A stretch of DNA of 64,000 nucleotides, from NCBI RefSeq assembly GCF_003853415.1, contig NZ_QTPP01000030.1:1-64000 (forward strand). The letters are read 5' to 3'. Origin of the DNA: Burkholderia sp. Bp9142. Its GTDB lineage: Bacteria; Pseudomonadota; Gammaproteobacteria; Burkholderiales; Burkholderiaceae. Shown piece by piece: positions 23,447 through 32,702 of the stretch (the stretch's first letter is position 1; each line of letters starts with the position of its first letter). The position numbers were made by a program, and so were the translations under genes. Under the pieces are notes generated by a model that saw nothing but the letters and a program-made list of their open reading frames with translations, searched no databases and had not been told where the DNA came from.

Positions 23447-24790
23447 GTGAGCGCAAATATCCGCAATACGATCGACGCCTCCCCGATGAGCGCGTTCCAG
23501 ACCATGGCGGTCACGGCCTGCGTCGTGCTGAACATGCTCGATGGCTTCGACGTGCTGGCCATCGCGTTTGCCGCGCCGCATCTGGCGGCCGAGTGGAAAC
23601 TGAGCGGCAAGGAAATCGGCCTGCTGCTGAGTGCCGGGCTGGCCGGCATGGGCATCGGCTCGGTGCTGATCGCGCCGCTGGCCGACCGCGTCGGCCGCCG
23701 CCGCATCATCCTCTTCTGCCTCGCCGTGATCTCGACCGGGATGCTGGCCTGCGCGGCCACGCACGGAACGCTGCAACTCGCGGTCGCGCGTGCCTATACG
23801 GGGCTCGGCATCGGCGGCATGCTGGCGAGCCTGACCGTCATCAGCGGCGAGTACGCATCGAACAAATGGCGCAGCGCCGCGATCGGCATGCAGTCGACCG
23901 GCTACGCGATCGGCGCCACCGCCGGCGGCGTCATTGCCGGTTACCTGCTGTCGAAGTGGGGATGGCGCAGCGTGTTCGCGTTCGGCGGCATCCTGACCTT
24001 GATGTCGATCCCGATGGTGCTCGCGCTGCTGCCGGAATCGCTCGACTTCCTGCTGGCGCGGCGTCCCGACAACGCGCTGCAGAAAATCAACCGCATCCTC
24101 GCGAGAATGAAGCGCGCGCCGATCGACACGCTGCCGGCCGCGACCGCTTCCGTCGACACGGCGAACCCCGCATCGACCTGGACGGCCGTGCTGCGCGCAC
24201 CGCTCACGCGCCGCACGATCGCGCTGTGGATCGCGTTCTTTCTCGTGATGGGCAGCTTCTACTTCGTCGTGAGCTGGACGCCGAAGCTGCTGGTCCAGGC
24301 CGGGCTGTCGGCCTCGCAGGGCGTGACCGGCGGCGTGCTGCTCAATCTCGGCGGCATCGCGGGCGCCTCGCTCTTCAGCCTGCTGTCGACGCGGTTCGGC
24401 CTGCGCAACCTGCTGGGCGCGACGCTGCTGCTGGGCGGCGCATTGATGGTCGTGTTCGGCGCGAACACCGGCTCGCTCGGCATCGGCATGACGGTCGCGG
24501 TCTTCCTCGGCGCCGCGATCAATGCGTGCGTGGCCGGCATGTATGCGCTGTCGCCGACGCCGTATCCGGCCGAGATCCGCACGACCGGCATCGGTCTCGC
24601 GGTCGGCATCGGCCGCCTCGGCGCGATCCTGTCGCCGATGACGGTCGGCGCGCTGCTGGACGACGGCTGGTCCGTGTCCCATCTCTATCTCGCCTTCCTC
24701 GTGCCGATGGCCGGCGCGGCGATCGCCGTCGCCGTGGTGGGCGCGCGTGCCGCGGCGCCGCGCCGGCAACGCGATCCGGCGATGTCGTAA
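23447..24790 (+). CDS. MFS aromatic-acid:H+ symporter
   Basis: 447 residues from GTG at 23447 with GAAGGA at 23433. Twelve-helix major facilitator carrier of the aromatic acid/H+ symporter type: LNMLDGFDVLAIAFAAP in helix 1 (the DGFD motif), GIGSVLIAPLADRVGRRRII in loop 2-3, GLGIGGMLASLTVISGEY, a long central loop, then YPAEIRTTGIGLAVGIGRLGAILSP. This matches PcaK/VanK-like importers, so the substrate is probably vanillate or a relative, by context. Cytoplasmic membrane. Confidence 0.88.
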   Translation: MSANIRNTIDASPMSAFQTMAVTACVVLNMLDGFDVLAIAFAAPHLAAEWKLSGKEIGLLLSAGLAGMGIGSVLIAPLADRVGRRRIILFCLAVISTGMLACAATHGTLQLAVARAYTGLGIGGMLASLTVISGEYASNKWRSAAIGMQSTGYAIGATAGGVIAGYLLSKWGWRSVFAFGGILTLMSIPMVLALLPESLDFLLARRPDNALQKINRILARMKRAPIDTLPAATASVDTANPASTWTAVLRAPLTRRTIALWIAFFLVMGSFYFVVSWTPKLLVQAGLSASQGVTGGVLLNLGGIAGASLFSLLSTRFGLRNLLGATLLLGGALMVVFGANTGSLGIGMTVAVFLGAAINACVAGMYALSPTPYPAEIRTTGIGLAVGIGRLGAILSPMTVGALLDDGWSVSHLYLAFLVPMAGAAIAVAVVGARAAAPRRQRDPAMS

Positions 24791-24892
24791 CGCGCGACGC
24801 CCGCGGTCCTGCCGATGCCCGTCGGCATCCCGGAGATGTCCGGCGCAATAAAAAAATCGATAAGCATATCTACATACTGTTTGGAGACAGCC

Positions 24893-25984
24893 ATGAAAAC
24901 GAAACTGGGCGTCGCGGTCGCGACGGCGATGGCGCTGGCCGGACCAGCCTGTGCGCAAGGCAGCGTCACGCTGTACGGGATCATCGATACCGGCGTGTCC
25001 TACTACAACAACGCCGCGCACGGCGGGTCGTTCACCGGGATGCCGACGCTGACCGGCGAGGTGCCGTCACGCTGGGGCCTGAAAGGCACGGAGGATCTCG
25101 GCGGCGGCTACCAGGCCTTCTTCGTGCTCGAAAACGGCTTCCAGCCCGGCACCGGCGCATTGAACTATGGCGGGCGCCTGTTCGGGCGGCAGGCGAACGT
25201 GGGCGTGAACAGCCCGTTCGGCGCGCTGACCCTCGGCCGCCAGATGAACATGTCGATGATCGTGCTGACCAACGCCGACGTGATCGGCCCGTCGATTCAT
25301 TCGATGGCGGATTTCGACTCCTATCTGCCGAACGCGCGCAGCGACAATGCGATCGGCTACAAGGGCACGTTCCACGGCGTGACGCTCGGCGCCACCTACA
25401 GCTTCGGCCGCGACGCGGCCGGGCCGGCAGGACCGTCGGCGACGGGCTGCGCCGGGCAGGTGCCCGGCGACATCGTCGCGTGCCGCCAGTACACGGCGAT
25501 GATCGCCTACGACGCGAGCAGTTTCGGGCTGGCCGCATCGCACGACGTGATGCGCGGCGGCGGCGGCGCGCTCGCGCCGCTGAACAATCCGGCGTACACC
25601 GACACGCGCGACATCGTCGCCGGCTATGTGAAGATCGGCCCCGCGAAACTCGGCGCCGGGTGGATCCACCGCAACCTCGCGGCGGCCGCACACCTGCAGG
25701 CCGACATCGTGTTCGCAGGCGGCACGTACTACGCGACGCCCTATCTCGCGCTCGACCTCCAGGGCGTACGCTACCTGCAACGCCGCGAAACCAGCGAAGG
25801 CACGAACGCCACGCTGCTCGTCGGCCGCGCGAACTATTTCCTGTCGAAGCGGACGACCGTCTATACGTCGGTGGGCTACATGTTCAACAGCACGCTGGCC
25901 GCGAACGCGGTCGCCGCCGGCGGGACGGTCGGCACCGGGATGAACCAGCTCGGCGTGATGGCCGGCATCCAGCAGAAGTTCTGA
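24893..25984 (+). CDS. General porin of the Burkholderia type, vanillate cluster
   Basis: 363 residues from ATG at 24893 with GGAG at 24882. Signal peptide (to about ACA-QGS), then the family start QGSVTLYGIIDTGVSYYNN, the RWGLKGTEDLGGGYQAFFVLENGF stretch and FGRQANVGV, and a C-terminal beta strand ending in Phe (GIQQKF). It is a 16-strand trimeric outer-membrane channel by family. Its place after the aromatic MFS carrier suggests uptake of aromatic acids across the outer membrane. Confidence 0.92.
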   Translation: MKTKLGVAVATAMALAGPACAQGSVTLYGIIDTGVSYYNNAAHGGSFTGMPTLTGEVPSRWGLKGTEDLGGGYQAFFVLENGFQPGTGALNYGGRLFGRQANVGVNSPFGALTLGRQMNMSMIVLTNADVIGPSIHSMADFDSYLPNARSDNAIGYKGTFHGVTLGATYSFGRDAAGPAGPSATGCAGQVPGDIVACRQYTAMIAYDASSFGLAASHDVMRGGGGALAPLNNPAYTDTRDIVAGYVKIGPAKLGAGWIHRNLAAAAHLQADIVFAGGTYYATPYLALDLQGVRYLQRRETSEGTNATLLVGRANYFLSKRTTVYTSVGYMFNSTLAANAVAAGGTVGTGMNQLGVMAGIQQKF

Positions 25985-26045
25985 CGATCCGGGCAGCGCC
26001 GTTCCGGGCGGCTCGCCGTCGCCCGCGAACCGCGTGTGCCCGGCG

Positions 26046-26483
26046 TCAGCCTTCCAGCCGGCAGTGTGCCAGCTTCAGCCCCGGCAACACGGGGGCGTCG
26101 ATATAGCCTTCGTTCAGGCAACTGAACCGGAAAGCCGCCGACGTAACGAACGGCTTGATCTCGCCGCCGGGGAATTTCGGCTTCAGCGCAGCCTGGTCGG
26201 CCGCATCGAAGTGCGTGTCGAACTGTTCGCCGTCGGCCGTCAGCGCGCCGAAGTACGTGCCACCCGGGTCGCCGCCCATCCGGATCACGGCGCCGACGAA
26301 CGCGAGGCGCTTGCCGTCGTATTTCGTCTTCGCGGCGGCCATGTCCTGCGTATAGGCCTCGATCACGGCGCCGTAGTGCGCATCGATCGCGGGCTCGGCC
26401 GCATGGCCGGCCTGCTGAATGCCTGCCAGCGCGGCGCATGCCGCAAGTGCGGCCGCCGCGAACGGCGCGGAAAACTTTTTCAT
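26046..26483 (-). CDS. Small exported protein, function unknown
   Basis: 145 residues from ATG at 26483 with GGGAGAG upstream. Sec signal peptide MKKFSAPFAAAALAACAALA, likely cut near HAA. The mature part reads KRLAFVGAVIRMGGDPGGTYFGAL, followed by short beta-rich segments and two Cys residues (SCLNEG, AHCRL) that could form a disulfide. The beta pattern would fit a small OB-like fold, but this is weak. It converges on the porin gene and is monocistronic. Confidence 0.6.
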   Translation of the reverse strand: MKKFSAPFAAAALAACAALAGIQQAGHAAEPAIDAHYGAVIEAYTQDMAAAKTKYDGKRLAFVGAVIRMGGDPGGTYFGALTADGEQFDTHFDAADQAALKPKFPGGEIKPFVTSAAFRFSCLNEGYIDAPVLPGLKLAHCRLEG

Positions 26484-26900
26484 GGGGATGGTCTCTCCCG
26501 TCAACCGTGGTGGTTGAAGTGATTGAAGGCGCTGCGCCGGCTGCCCGGAGCGGCACGCCAGATACCTTCGCTGCCGTTTAATCGTTCGAATCGTGGCACA
26601 CGGCTGCGATCACTTCACCGCCCGCACGGTCGACTGCGGTGCGCGACGCCGCGCTGCACGCGACGTGACAGAAAGATGACATGGTGCGGCCCCCGGCTCT
26701 CGATGAATTTCACTGCGTCTGTTTTTGGCCGCTACGGTAGCAGACGGCCGGCGGCCCGGCAATCGCGCTTCACGGTCCGCATCGGCCTCATTCCAATTGC
26801 AAATGATTCCCATTACCTATATCATTCGCGACCTGCCGCCGTGATCCAGCAATGCGCCGCGGCCCGCCCTCATCCTTAGCACTCCGTCACTCACCGATTC
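26484..26900. other. 417-base regulatory gap between exported protein and TonB receptor
   Basis: It holds divergent promoters for the minus-strand exported protein and the plus-strand receptor. The only site I recognise is the Fur-like 19-mer at 26799. No gene is supported. Confidence 0.5.
26799..26817. promoter_or_regulatory. Fur-box-like site before siderophore receptor
   Basis: GCAAATGATTCCCATTACC matches 13 of 19 positions of the standard consensus GATAATGATAATCATTATC, including the ATGAT and CATTA cores. It lies 84 bases before the receptor start, a normal place for iron repression. Confidence 0.6.
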
Positions 26901-29081
26901 ATGCCATCCCGTCGACCGCCCCGCCGCGCGCGGACCTTGCGCCCGTGGCGCGCGAGCCTGCCTGCCCTGATCACCCTTTGCGTCGCAAGCGGCGCGCATG
27001 CGGATGCCGAACCTGCCGCGGCGGCATCGGCGGCCCCGTCCACGTCGACGCCCGCACCGCCCGAACGCGAACTGCCGACGATCAGCGTCAGCGCATCGGC
27101 GGTCGCCGATCCGACCGTCGGCTACCAGCCGCGCACCAGCAGCATCGCCGGCGGCGACGATCGCCCGGTCAAGGAGATCCCGCAGTCCGTCGCGGTGGTC
27201 AGCAGCAGCGTGATGCAGGACCAGCAGGCGCGCTCGCTCGACGACGTGCTCGGCAACATCAGCGGCGTCACGCAGACCAACACGCTCGGCGGCACGCGCG
27301 ACGCGTTCATCAAGCGCGGTTTCGGGTCGAACAACGACGGCTCCGTGCTCGTCGACGGCGTGCGCACGCCGGTGCTGCACAGCTATCTCGCGACGATCGA
27401 CCGCGTCGAGGTGCTGAAGGGCCCGGCTTCGCTGCTGTATGGCATGCAGGACCCGGGCGGCGTGATCAACCTCGTCACGCGCAAGCCGGAAGACACCTTC
27501 GGCGGTTCGATCTCGGCCTCGCGCACGAGCCACGGCGGCAGCAGCGCCCAGTTCGACCTGACCGGCCCGCTCGGCAAGCCGGGCCAGGTCGCGGGCGGCA
27601 CGCTCGCGTTCCGCCTCACCGGCGAATACGACACGAGCCGCTACTGGCGCAGCTTCGGCCGCGAGCGCAACGCGCTGATCGCGCCTGCGCTGTCGTGGCA
27701 CGACGCGAACACGTCGATCGACGTCAGCTACCAGTACGTCGACTACACGACGCCGTTCGATCGCGGCACCGTGCTCGTAAACGGCCACCTCGACGATGCG
27801 CTGCGCTATCGCCGCTACGAGGAAGCGTGGGCGCAAAGCAGCGGGATCCAGGAAACGCTCCGCGCGCGCGTCGAGCACCGCTTCTCCGACGCGTGGCGCG
27901 TGCGTGCGACCTACGGCTGGGGCCGCGACCGCTACGGCCAGTACATCACCCGCGCGACCGCCTTCAACAGCACGACCGGCGCGCTGTCGCGCTCGTCCGA
28001 CGCGAACCTCGGGCGCAACGATTCCGACCAGATCGCGACGCTCGGCCTGCTCGGCAACCTGACACTCGCGGGGATGAGCCACGCGCTCTACATCGGCGGC
28101 GAATACGAGCGGCAGCGCAGCTTCCGCGGCGACACGATCCGCGGCACGGCGACCAAGGGCTTCGATCTCTACGATCCCGTCTACGGCCTGCTCGCGCCGG
28201 GCGGCACGGCGAACGCGAAGCAGAGCGATTCGCGGTCGTTGGTCCACACGTATTCGATGATCGTGCAGGACTCGGTGAAGATCACCGACCGGCTCACCGC
28301 GGTCGGCGGGCTGCGCTGGGAGGACTGGCAGCAGGAATCGGGGATGGGGCGTCCGTTCGTGTTCGCCGACCGCTCGCACGGCAACGTGTGGCTGCCGCAG
28401 TTCGGGCTCGCGTATGCGCTCACGCCGTCGCTGACCGCGTATGCGAACGTGAGCCGCTCGTTCAAGCCGAACGTCGCGTCGAATGTGGTCTCGCCGCTCG
28501 CACCGGAATTCGGCCGCGTGCTGGAAGCCGGCCTGAAGTTCAGCCTGAAGCCCGGCATCACCGGCACGCTCGCGGCCTACCAGATCGACAAGCGCAACGT
28601 CGCGGTGACCGTCGGCGACATCACGTCGACGATCGGCACCGCGCGTTCACGCGGGATCGAACTCGACGTCGCGGGGCAGCTCACGCGGCACCTGAGCCTG
28701 ATCGGCAGCTACGCGTACACGAACGCGAACGATCGCGACAGCAACACGCCGCTCGTCAACGTCGCGCGCCACACGGGCAGCCTGTTCGCGGTGTACGACA
28801 CGGCGATCGCGAACCTGCCCGGACGCTGGCGCTTCGGCGGCGGCGCGCGGCTCGTCGGCGCGCGGCCCGGCGACACCGCGAACAGCTTCACGCTGCCCGG
28901 CTACGTGACCGTCGATGCGTTCGCGGCCTATGAAACGACGATCGGCAAGTTCCCGACGCGCATCCAGCTCAACGTGAAGAACCTGCTCGACAAGACCTAC
29001 TATCCGTCGAGCAACAGCAACCTGATCGTCGCGGTCGGCGAGCCGCGGCTCGTCACGCTGACGACGACGGTGTCGTTCTGA
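26901..29081 (+). CDS. TonB-dependent siderophore receptor
   Basis: 726 residues from ATG at 26901. An Arg-rich N-terminus precedes the signal sequence (LPALITLCVASGAHA). Then comes a TonB-box-like strand ELPTISVSA, the plug domain (EIPQSVAVVSSSVMQDQ, LDDVLGNISGVTQ, IKRGFG, VEVLKGPASLLYGMQDPGGVINLVTRKP), and a 22-strand barrel ending LVTLTTTVSF. The plug text is that of the ferrichrome/ferric-hydroxamate group. It imports a ferric siderophore across the outer membrane with TonB energy. No siderophore synthesis or ABC uptake gene is near. The Fur-like site upstream fits iron control. Confidence 0.93.
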   Translation: MPSRRPPRRARTLRPWRASLPALITLCVASGAHADAEPAAAASAAPSTSTPAPPERELPTISVSASAVADPTVGYQPRTSSIAGGDDRPVKEIPQSVAVVSSSVMQDQQARSLDDVLGNISGVTQTNTLGGTRDAFIKRGFGSNNDGSVLVDGVRTPVLHSYLATIDRVEVLKGPASLLYGMQDPGGVINLVTRKPEDTFGGSISASRTSHGGSSAQFDLTGPLGKPGQVAGGTLAFRLTGEYDTSRYWRSFGRERNALIAPALSWHDANTSIDVSYQYVDYTTPFDRGTVLVNGHLDDALRYRRYEEAWAQSSGIQETLRARVEHRFSDAWRVRATYGWGRDRYGQYITRATAFNSTTGALSRSSDANLGRNDSDQIATLGLLGNLTLAGMSHALYIGGEYERQRSFRGDTIRGTATKGFDLYDPVYGLLAPGGTANAKQSDSRSLVHTYSMIVQDSVKITDRLTAVGGLRWEDWQQESGMGRPFVFADRSHGNVWLPQFGLAYALTPSLTAYANVSRSFKPNVASNVVSPLAPEFGRVLEAGLKFSLKPGITGTLAAYQIDKRNVAVTVGDITSTIGTARSRGIELDVAGQLTRHLSLIGSYAYTNANDRDSNTPLVNVARHTGSLFAVYDTAIANLPGRWRFGGGARLVGARPGDTANSFTLPGYVTVDAFAAYETTIGKFPTRIQLNVKNLLDKTYYPSSNSNLIVAVGEPRLVTLTTTVSF

Positions 29082-29117
29082 CCACCCTCGCGCGGACGGC
29101 TGCGGCCTGGCTCGCGG

Positions 29118-29121
29118 CTAG
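29118..29121. repeat. CTAG target duplication, left side of IS
   Basis: CTAG directly precedes the left end (GTGTACGGTCCCG) of the IS481-family element and is repeated at 30126-30129. Confidence 0.75.
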
Positions 29122-30125
29122 GTGTACGGTCCCGAATTTTCATGGTGCAATTCTCTCTTCGGAATGGAAAGATGCACTATGGGCCAAGTTCTTCACGGAA
29201 GCGCCACAACGACAGAGGCGATCCGTCGAGCAATACAAGGTAGTCAAGAGAGCCTGAGAAAGCTGGCTAAGCGCTATGGAATCAACCAGAAGACTGTTTC
29301 GAAGTGGAAGAAACGGCCCTCAATTTCTGATCTTCCAGCAGGTCCCCGGAAGCCGAAATCTACCGTGCTCTCGACGGAGGACGAGGCAATCATCGTCGAG
29401 TTTAGGCAGCGCACGCTGCTGCCGCTCGATGACTGCCTCTATGCGCTCCAGCCGACAATCCCGCTTTTAACGCGTTCTTCATTGCATCGCTGCCTTCAAC
29501 GTCATGGCATCTCTCGTTTGCCTGAGGTCGAGGGCAGCAAACCCACGAAGAAAAAGTTCAAGCGTTATCCAATCGGCTACTTCCACATCGATATTGCCGA
29601 AGTGCAGACAGCCGAAGGGAAGCTGTATCTGTTCGTTGCGATCGACCGCACCAGCAAATTTGCTTTTATCGAGGTGCATCGACAGGCGGGGAAGCAAGAG
29701 GCGGCTCGGTTTCTACAAAATCTCATCAAGGCCGTTCCCTACAGGCTCCACACGATACTGACCGACAACGGCATTCAGTTCACGAATCGTGCCCGAGACC
29801 GTTACGCCTTCGAGCACATCTTCGGCCGCACATGTAGGGAGAGCGGCATTGAGCATCGACTGACCAAGGTCAAGCATCCCTGGACGAATGGTCAGGTCGA
29901 GAGAATGAATCGCACCATCAAGGAAGCGACCGTCAAGCGCTATCACTACGAGACTCACAATCAGCTTGAGATCCATCTTCACGACTTCATTCAGGCATAC
30001 AACTTCGCACGCCGCCTGAAGACTCTCAAGGGGCTTACCCCCTATGAATACATCTGCAAGATCTCGACAGCAGAGCCGAAAAGATTCATTCTTGATCCGC
30101 TCCATCAAATGCCGGGACTAAACAC
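29122..30125 (+). mobile_element. IS481-family insertion sequence, complete
   Basis: 1004 bases bounded by CTAG on both sides. The terminal inverted repeats are GTGTACGGTCCCG on the left and GTGTTTAGTCCCG (read inward) on the right, 10 of 13 identical. The interior GC is clearly lower than in the flanks. One transposase gene fills the element. Insertion with CTAG at the target is typical of IS481 relatives. It lies between the convergent receptor and MFS genes and interrupts neither. Confidence 0.88.
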
Positions 30126-30129
30126 CTAG
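29179..30129 (+). CDS. IS481-family transposase
   Basis: 316 residues from ATG at 29179; ATG at 29164 is possible. N-terminal HTH (SLRKLAKRYGINQKTVSKWKK) and an rve-type catalytic core: Asp138 in FHIDIAEV, Asp196 in LTDNGIQF, Glu241 in GQVERMNRT. The second acidic spacing is 44, wider than DD35E because of an insert before KHPWTNGQVER. The reading frame is intact, so the element may be active. The TAG stop lies within the right CTAG target copy, so the terminal stop comes from host DNA. Confidence 0.92.
   Translation: MGQVLHGSATTTEAIRRAIQGSQESLRKLAKRYGINQKTVSKWKKRPSISDLPAGPRKPKSTVLSTEDEAIIVEFRQRTLLPLDDCLYALQPTIPLLTRSSLHRCLQRHGISRLPEVEGSKPTKKKFKRYPIGYFHIDIAEVQTAEGKLYLFVAIDRTSKFAFIEVHRQAGKQEAARFLQNLIKAVPYRLHTILTDNGIQFTNRARDRYAFEHIFGRTCRESGIEHRLTKVKHPWTNGQVERMNRTIKEATVKRYHYETHNQLEIHLHDFIQAYNFARRLKTLKGLTPYEYICKISTAEPKRFILDPLHQMPGLNT
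30126..30129. repeat. CTAG target duplication, right side of IS
   Basis: Matches the left copy at 29118. TAG read on the plus strand stops the transposase; TAG read on the minus strand (30128-30126) stops the MFS gene. Confidence 0.75.
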
Positions 30130-31415
30130 TCCGCCGTGGGCGGGCAGACCCGGTAGAACACGACACTGCACAACGCCAGGAAGCCCGCCAGAATCATCAT
30201 CCCGGTCCGCAGGCCCGCATAGCCGATGATCATCGCGCCCAGAATGCCGGACAGGCTCCCGCACGCGTTGATCAGCGCGAAGCCGGCCGCCGCCGCCGGG
30301 CCGGACAGCACGCGCCCCGGCAGCGTCCAGTAGATCGGCATCAGCGACAGGATGCCCGACGTCGCGACGGTCAGCATCACCAGCGCGAGCCAGAAGTTGT
30401 CGTGCGCGATCGTCGCGACGAACAAGCCGATCGCGGCCAGCGCGACGGGCACCACGCCGTGCCGCCGCAGCCGTCCGGATTGCTCCGCGCGCTTCGCATT
30501 CACGTACATGCAGATCGCTGCGACGCCGAACGGGATGGCCGTCAGCAACCCGACGTTCAGGCTGTTCGCAACGCCCGCATCGTGAAACAGCGTCGGCATC
30601 CAGAACGTCAGGCCATAGAACCCGGTGTTGAACAGGATCATCACGACGATCAGTGCATAGATCTTCGGCGAGCGGAATGCATCGGCCACGCGATGCGACT
30701 TGAAGGCCGCCTCCGTCGCGACGTTCGCCTCGATGATCTGCTTCTCGCGCGGCGTCAGCCAGTCCACGTCGGCCGGCCTGTTTCTCAGCAGCATCAGGAT
30801 GACGACGCCCAGCACCACCGACGGCAGCCCTTCCAGCAGGAACAGCCACTGCCACCCGTGGATCCCCGCCACGCCGCCCATCGTCTCCATGATCGCGCCG
30901 GACAGCGGCGCGCCGAACACGACGGCGATCGGCAACGCCATCAGGAACAGCGAGTACATGCCGCTCTGGCGCCGGGCCGGCAGCCACGTGTTCGTGTAGT
31001 ACATCACGCCCGGGACGAAGCCGGCCTCGCAGACGCCCAGCAGGAACCGCAGCGAATAGAACGCGGCTTCGTTCCTCGAGAAGACCATCAGGATCGACAC
31101 GATCCCCCAGGTGATCATGATCCGCGCGATCCATGCCCGCGCGCCGACACGCCGCAGGATCAGGTTGCTCGGAATCTCGAACAGCATGTAGCCCCAGAAG
31201 AACACGCTCGCACCGAGGGCGAACGACGCATTCGTCAGACCGAAATCGGCCGCCATCTGCAATTTCGCGAACCCGATGTTGACGCGGTCCAGGTACGACA
31301 TGATGAAACCGAGGAAGAACAGCGGGACGATCCTCAGTATCACTTTCCGGTACAACGCGTCTTCGTTCCGTGCCTCGATACCTGCGTCCAGCGCAAGCGC
31401 GACATCCGCCCTCAT
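30126..31415 (-). CDS. MFS transporter, anion:cation symporter type (sugar acid)
   Basis: 429 residues from ATG at 31415 with GGGAGAA upstream. Twelve-helix carrier of the ACS group: LRIVPLFFLGFIMSYLDRVNIGFAK in helix 1, YMLFEIPSNLILRRVGARAWIARIMITWG, LLGVCEAGFVPGVMYYTNTWLP, and RPADVDWLTPREK in the central loop. Relatives carry hexuronates, tartrate, phthalate and similar acids. It is the last gene of the minus-strand dehydratase/dehydrogenase cluster, so a hexonate or hexuronate is the likely substrate. Its stop codon lies in the IS target sequence but is unaltered by the insertion. Confidence 0.88.
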   Translation of the reverse strand: MRADVALALDAGIEARNEDALYRKVILRIVPLFFLGFIMSYLDRVNIGFAKLQMAADFGLTNASFALGASVFFWGYMLFEIPSNLILRRVGARAWIARIMITWGIVSILMVFSRNEAAFYSLRFLLGVCEAGFVPGVMYYTNTWLPARRQSGMYSLFLMALPIAVVFGAPLSGAIMETMGGVAGIHGWQWLFLLEGLPSVVLGVVILMLLRNRPADVDWLTPREKQIIEANVATEAAFKSHRVADAFRSPKIYALIVVMILFNTGFYGLTFWMPTLFHDAGVANSLNVGLLTAIPFGVAAICMYVNAKRAEQSGRLRRHGVVPVALAAIGLFVATIAHDNFWLALVMLTVATSGILSLMPIYWTLPGRVLSGPAAAAGFALINACGSLSGILGAMIIGYAGLRTGMMILAGFLALCSVVFYRVCPPTAD

Positions 31416-31500
31416 GGTCAGTTCTCCCGATGAAAACAACCGTCTCTGCAGCAACAGGGGTGATTCGTCAGTCCGTTCCGGCGCGCCCGCCGTCGTGTCG

Positions 31501-32535
31501 TCAGCGCTGCGGCGACGCCCGCCGCTCCGCGAGCGCGAGCACGTCGGCCCAGATCCCGTCGTCGACGGCGATGCCGTGCTGCCGCTGTTCGATCCGCGTG
31601 CGCAGCGCGCTCTGCCCCGGATAGAGCACTTCCTTGCTGTCTTCCGCGAGCTCGGACGTGTTCACGTAGTCCGCCACGCCGTCGGCCACGTGGTTCGTGA
31701 AGGCTTCGCCGCCGAGCTTGCGCGGGTCGATCACGATGAAGACCTGCGAGCACCCGGTGCAGCTTCCCTGCTGAATCGCATCGATCCCGTTCGTCGCGAG
31801 CCCTTCGGACAACACCGCAGCCAGCACGTCGAGCATGATCGCGAATCCCGAACCCTTCCAGTAGCCCATCGGCAAGATCCGCATCGACGCTTCGATCGGG
31901 CCGGGCTCGGCGGTCAGCTTCCCGTCGCGGTCGAAGCCGGCGGGAAACGGCATGGTCTTCCCCTTGAGGCGGGTGGCCTGCAGCTTGCCGTACGAGTACT
32001 GCGACATCGCCATGTCGAGCACGATATGGCCGCGGTCCCGCGGCACCGCCATCACGAACGGGTTGTTACCGACGCGCGTGTTCTTGCCACCCCAGCCGGG
32101 CATGCAGGATTCGGTGTTGGTCCAGCAGATCGCGATGTAGCCGCGCTCGGCCGCGTGCCACCCATAGGTGCCGCCCCGCATCCAGTGGGTCGCGTTGCGC
32201 ATCGCCACGATGCCGACGCCTTGCGCGTCGGCGATCTCGATGGCCCGGTCGGTCGCGGACAGCGCATTGAGAATGCCTGGCCCGCGCTGGCCGTCGCAGA
32301 CCTCGATCGCGCCGAACTGCTTGACGCGCTCGCGCGCTCCGTCGATGTTCACCCACCCTTTGACGAGATAGTCGACGAATCGCGCCACGCGATTGATGCC
32401 GTGCGAATTGACGCCGTCACAGGTCGATTCGGTATGCACCCTCGCACAGATTTCGGCGTCGCGTTCGCGCATGCCGGCGTTCACGAACGCCGCATGGATT
32501 GCACGCTGCATTTCCTCGAAGGGAATCCGGGTCAC
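31501..32535 (-). CDS. Ldh-family (malate/L-lactate type) NAD(P)H reductase
   Basis: 344 residues from GTG at 32535, chosen for GGAGACA upstream and the family start VTRIPFEEMQRAIHAAF. The Ldh_2 fold is distinct from classical lactate dehydrogenase: TCDGVNSHGINRVARF with the catalytic His, GPGILNALSATDRAIEIA, VAMRNATHWMRGGTYGW, TRVGNNPFVMAVPR and KGSGFAIMLDVLAAVLSEG. It is closest in look to 2,3-diketo-L-gulonate or ureidoglycolate/2-keto-acid reductases. In this cluster it probably reduces a keto-sugar acid. The substrate is not determined. Confidence 0.85.
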   Translation of the reverse strand: MTRIPFEEMQRAIHAAFVNAGMRERDAEICARVHTESTCDGVNSHGINRVARFVDYLVKGWVNIDGARERVKQFGAIEVCDGQRGPGILNALSATDRAIEIADAQGVGIVAMRNATHWMRGGTYGWHAAERGYIAICWTNTESCMPGWGGKNTRVGNNPFVMAVPRDRGHIVLDMAMSQYSYGKLQATRLKGKTMPFPAGFDRDGKLTAEPGPIEASMRILPMGYWKGSGFAIMLDVLAAVLSEGLATNGIDAIQQGSCTGCSQVFIVIDPRKLGGEAFTNHVADGVADYVNTSELAEDSKEVLYPGQSALRTRIEQRQHGIAVDDGIWADVLALAERRASPQR

Positions 32536-32702
32536 GATGCATGTCTCCTGATATTGGATGTGGGTGTCTCCGATCCCGAACCTGCCCTCGACACGGCGCG
32601 CGGGATTCGCGCCGCCCGGCTCGCCCGCGGCGAGCGATCGCGTCATGCGGCCGGGATGGCGCGCCACGCGCGACGCATCCCGGCCGGCGACACGAACCGG
32701 TA

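Noticed and set aside
29122..29178. Transposase start at 29122 (GTG)
   Set aside because: That GTG is the first triplet of the IS end itself; the terminal repeat would have to be coding. ATG at 29179 is more likely.
29118..30129. IS insertion inactivating the MFS or receptor gene
   Set aside because: Both genes have full family length and the element lies between their stops.
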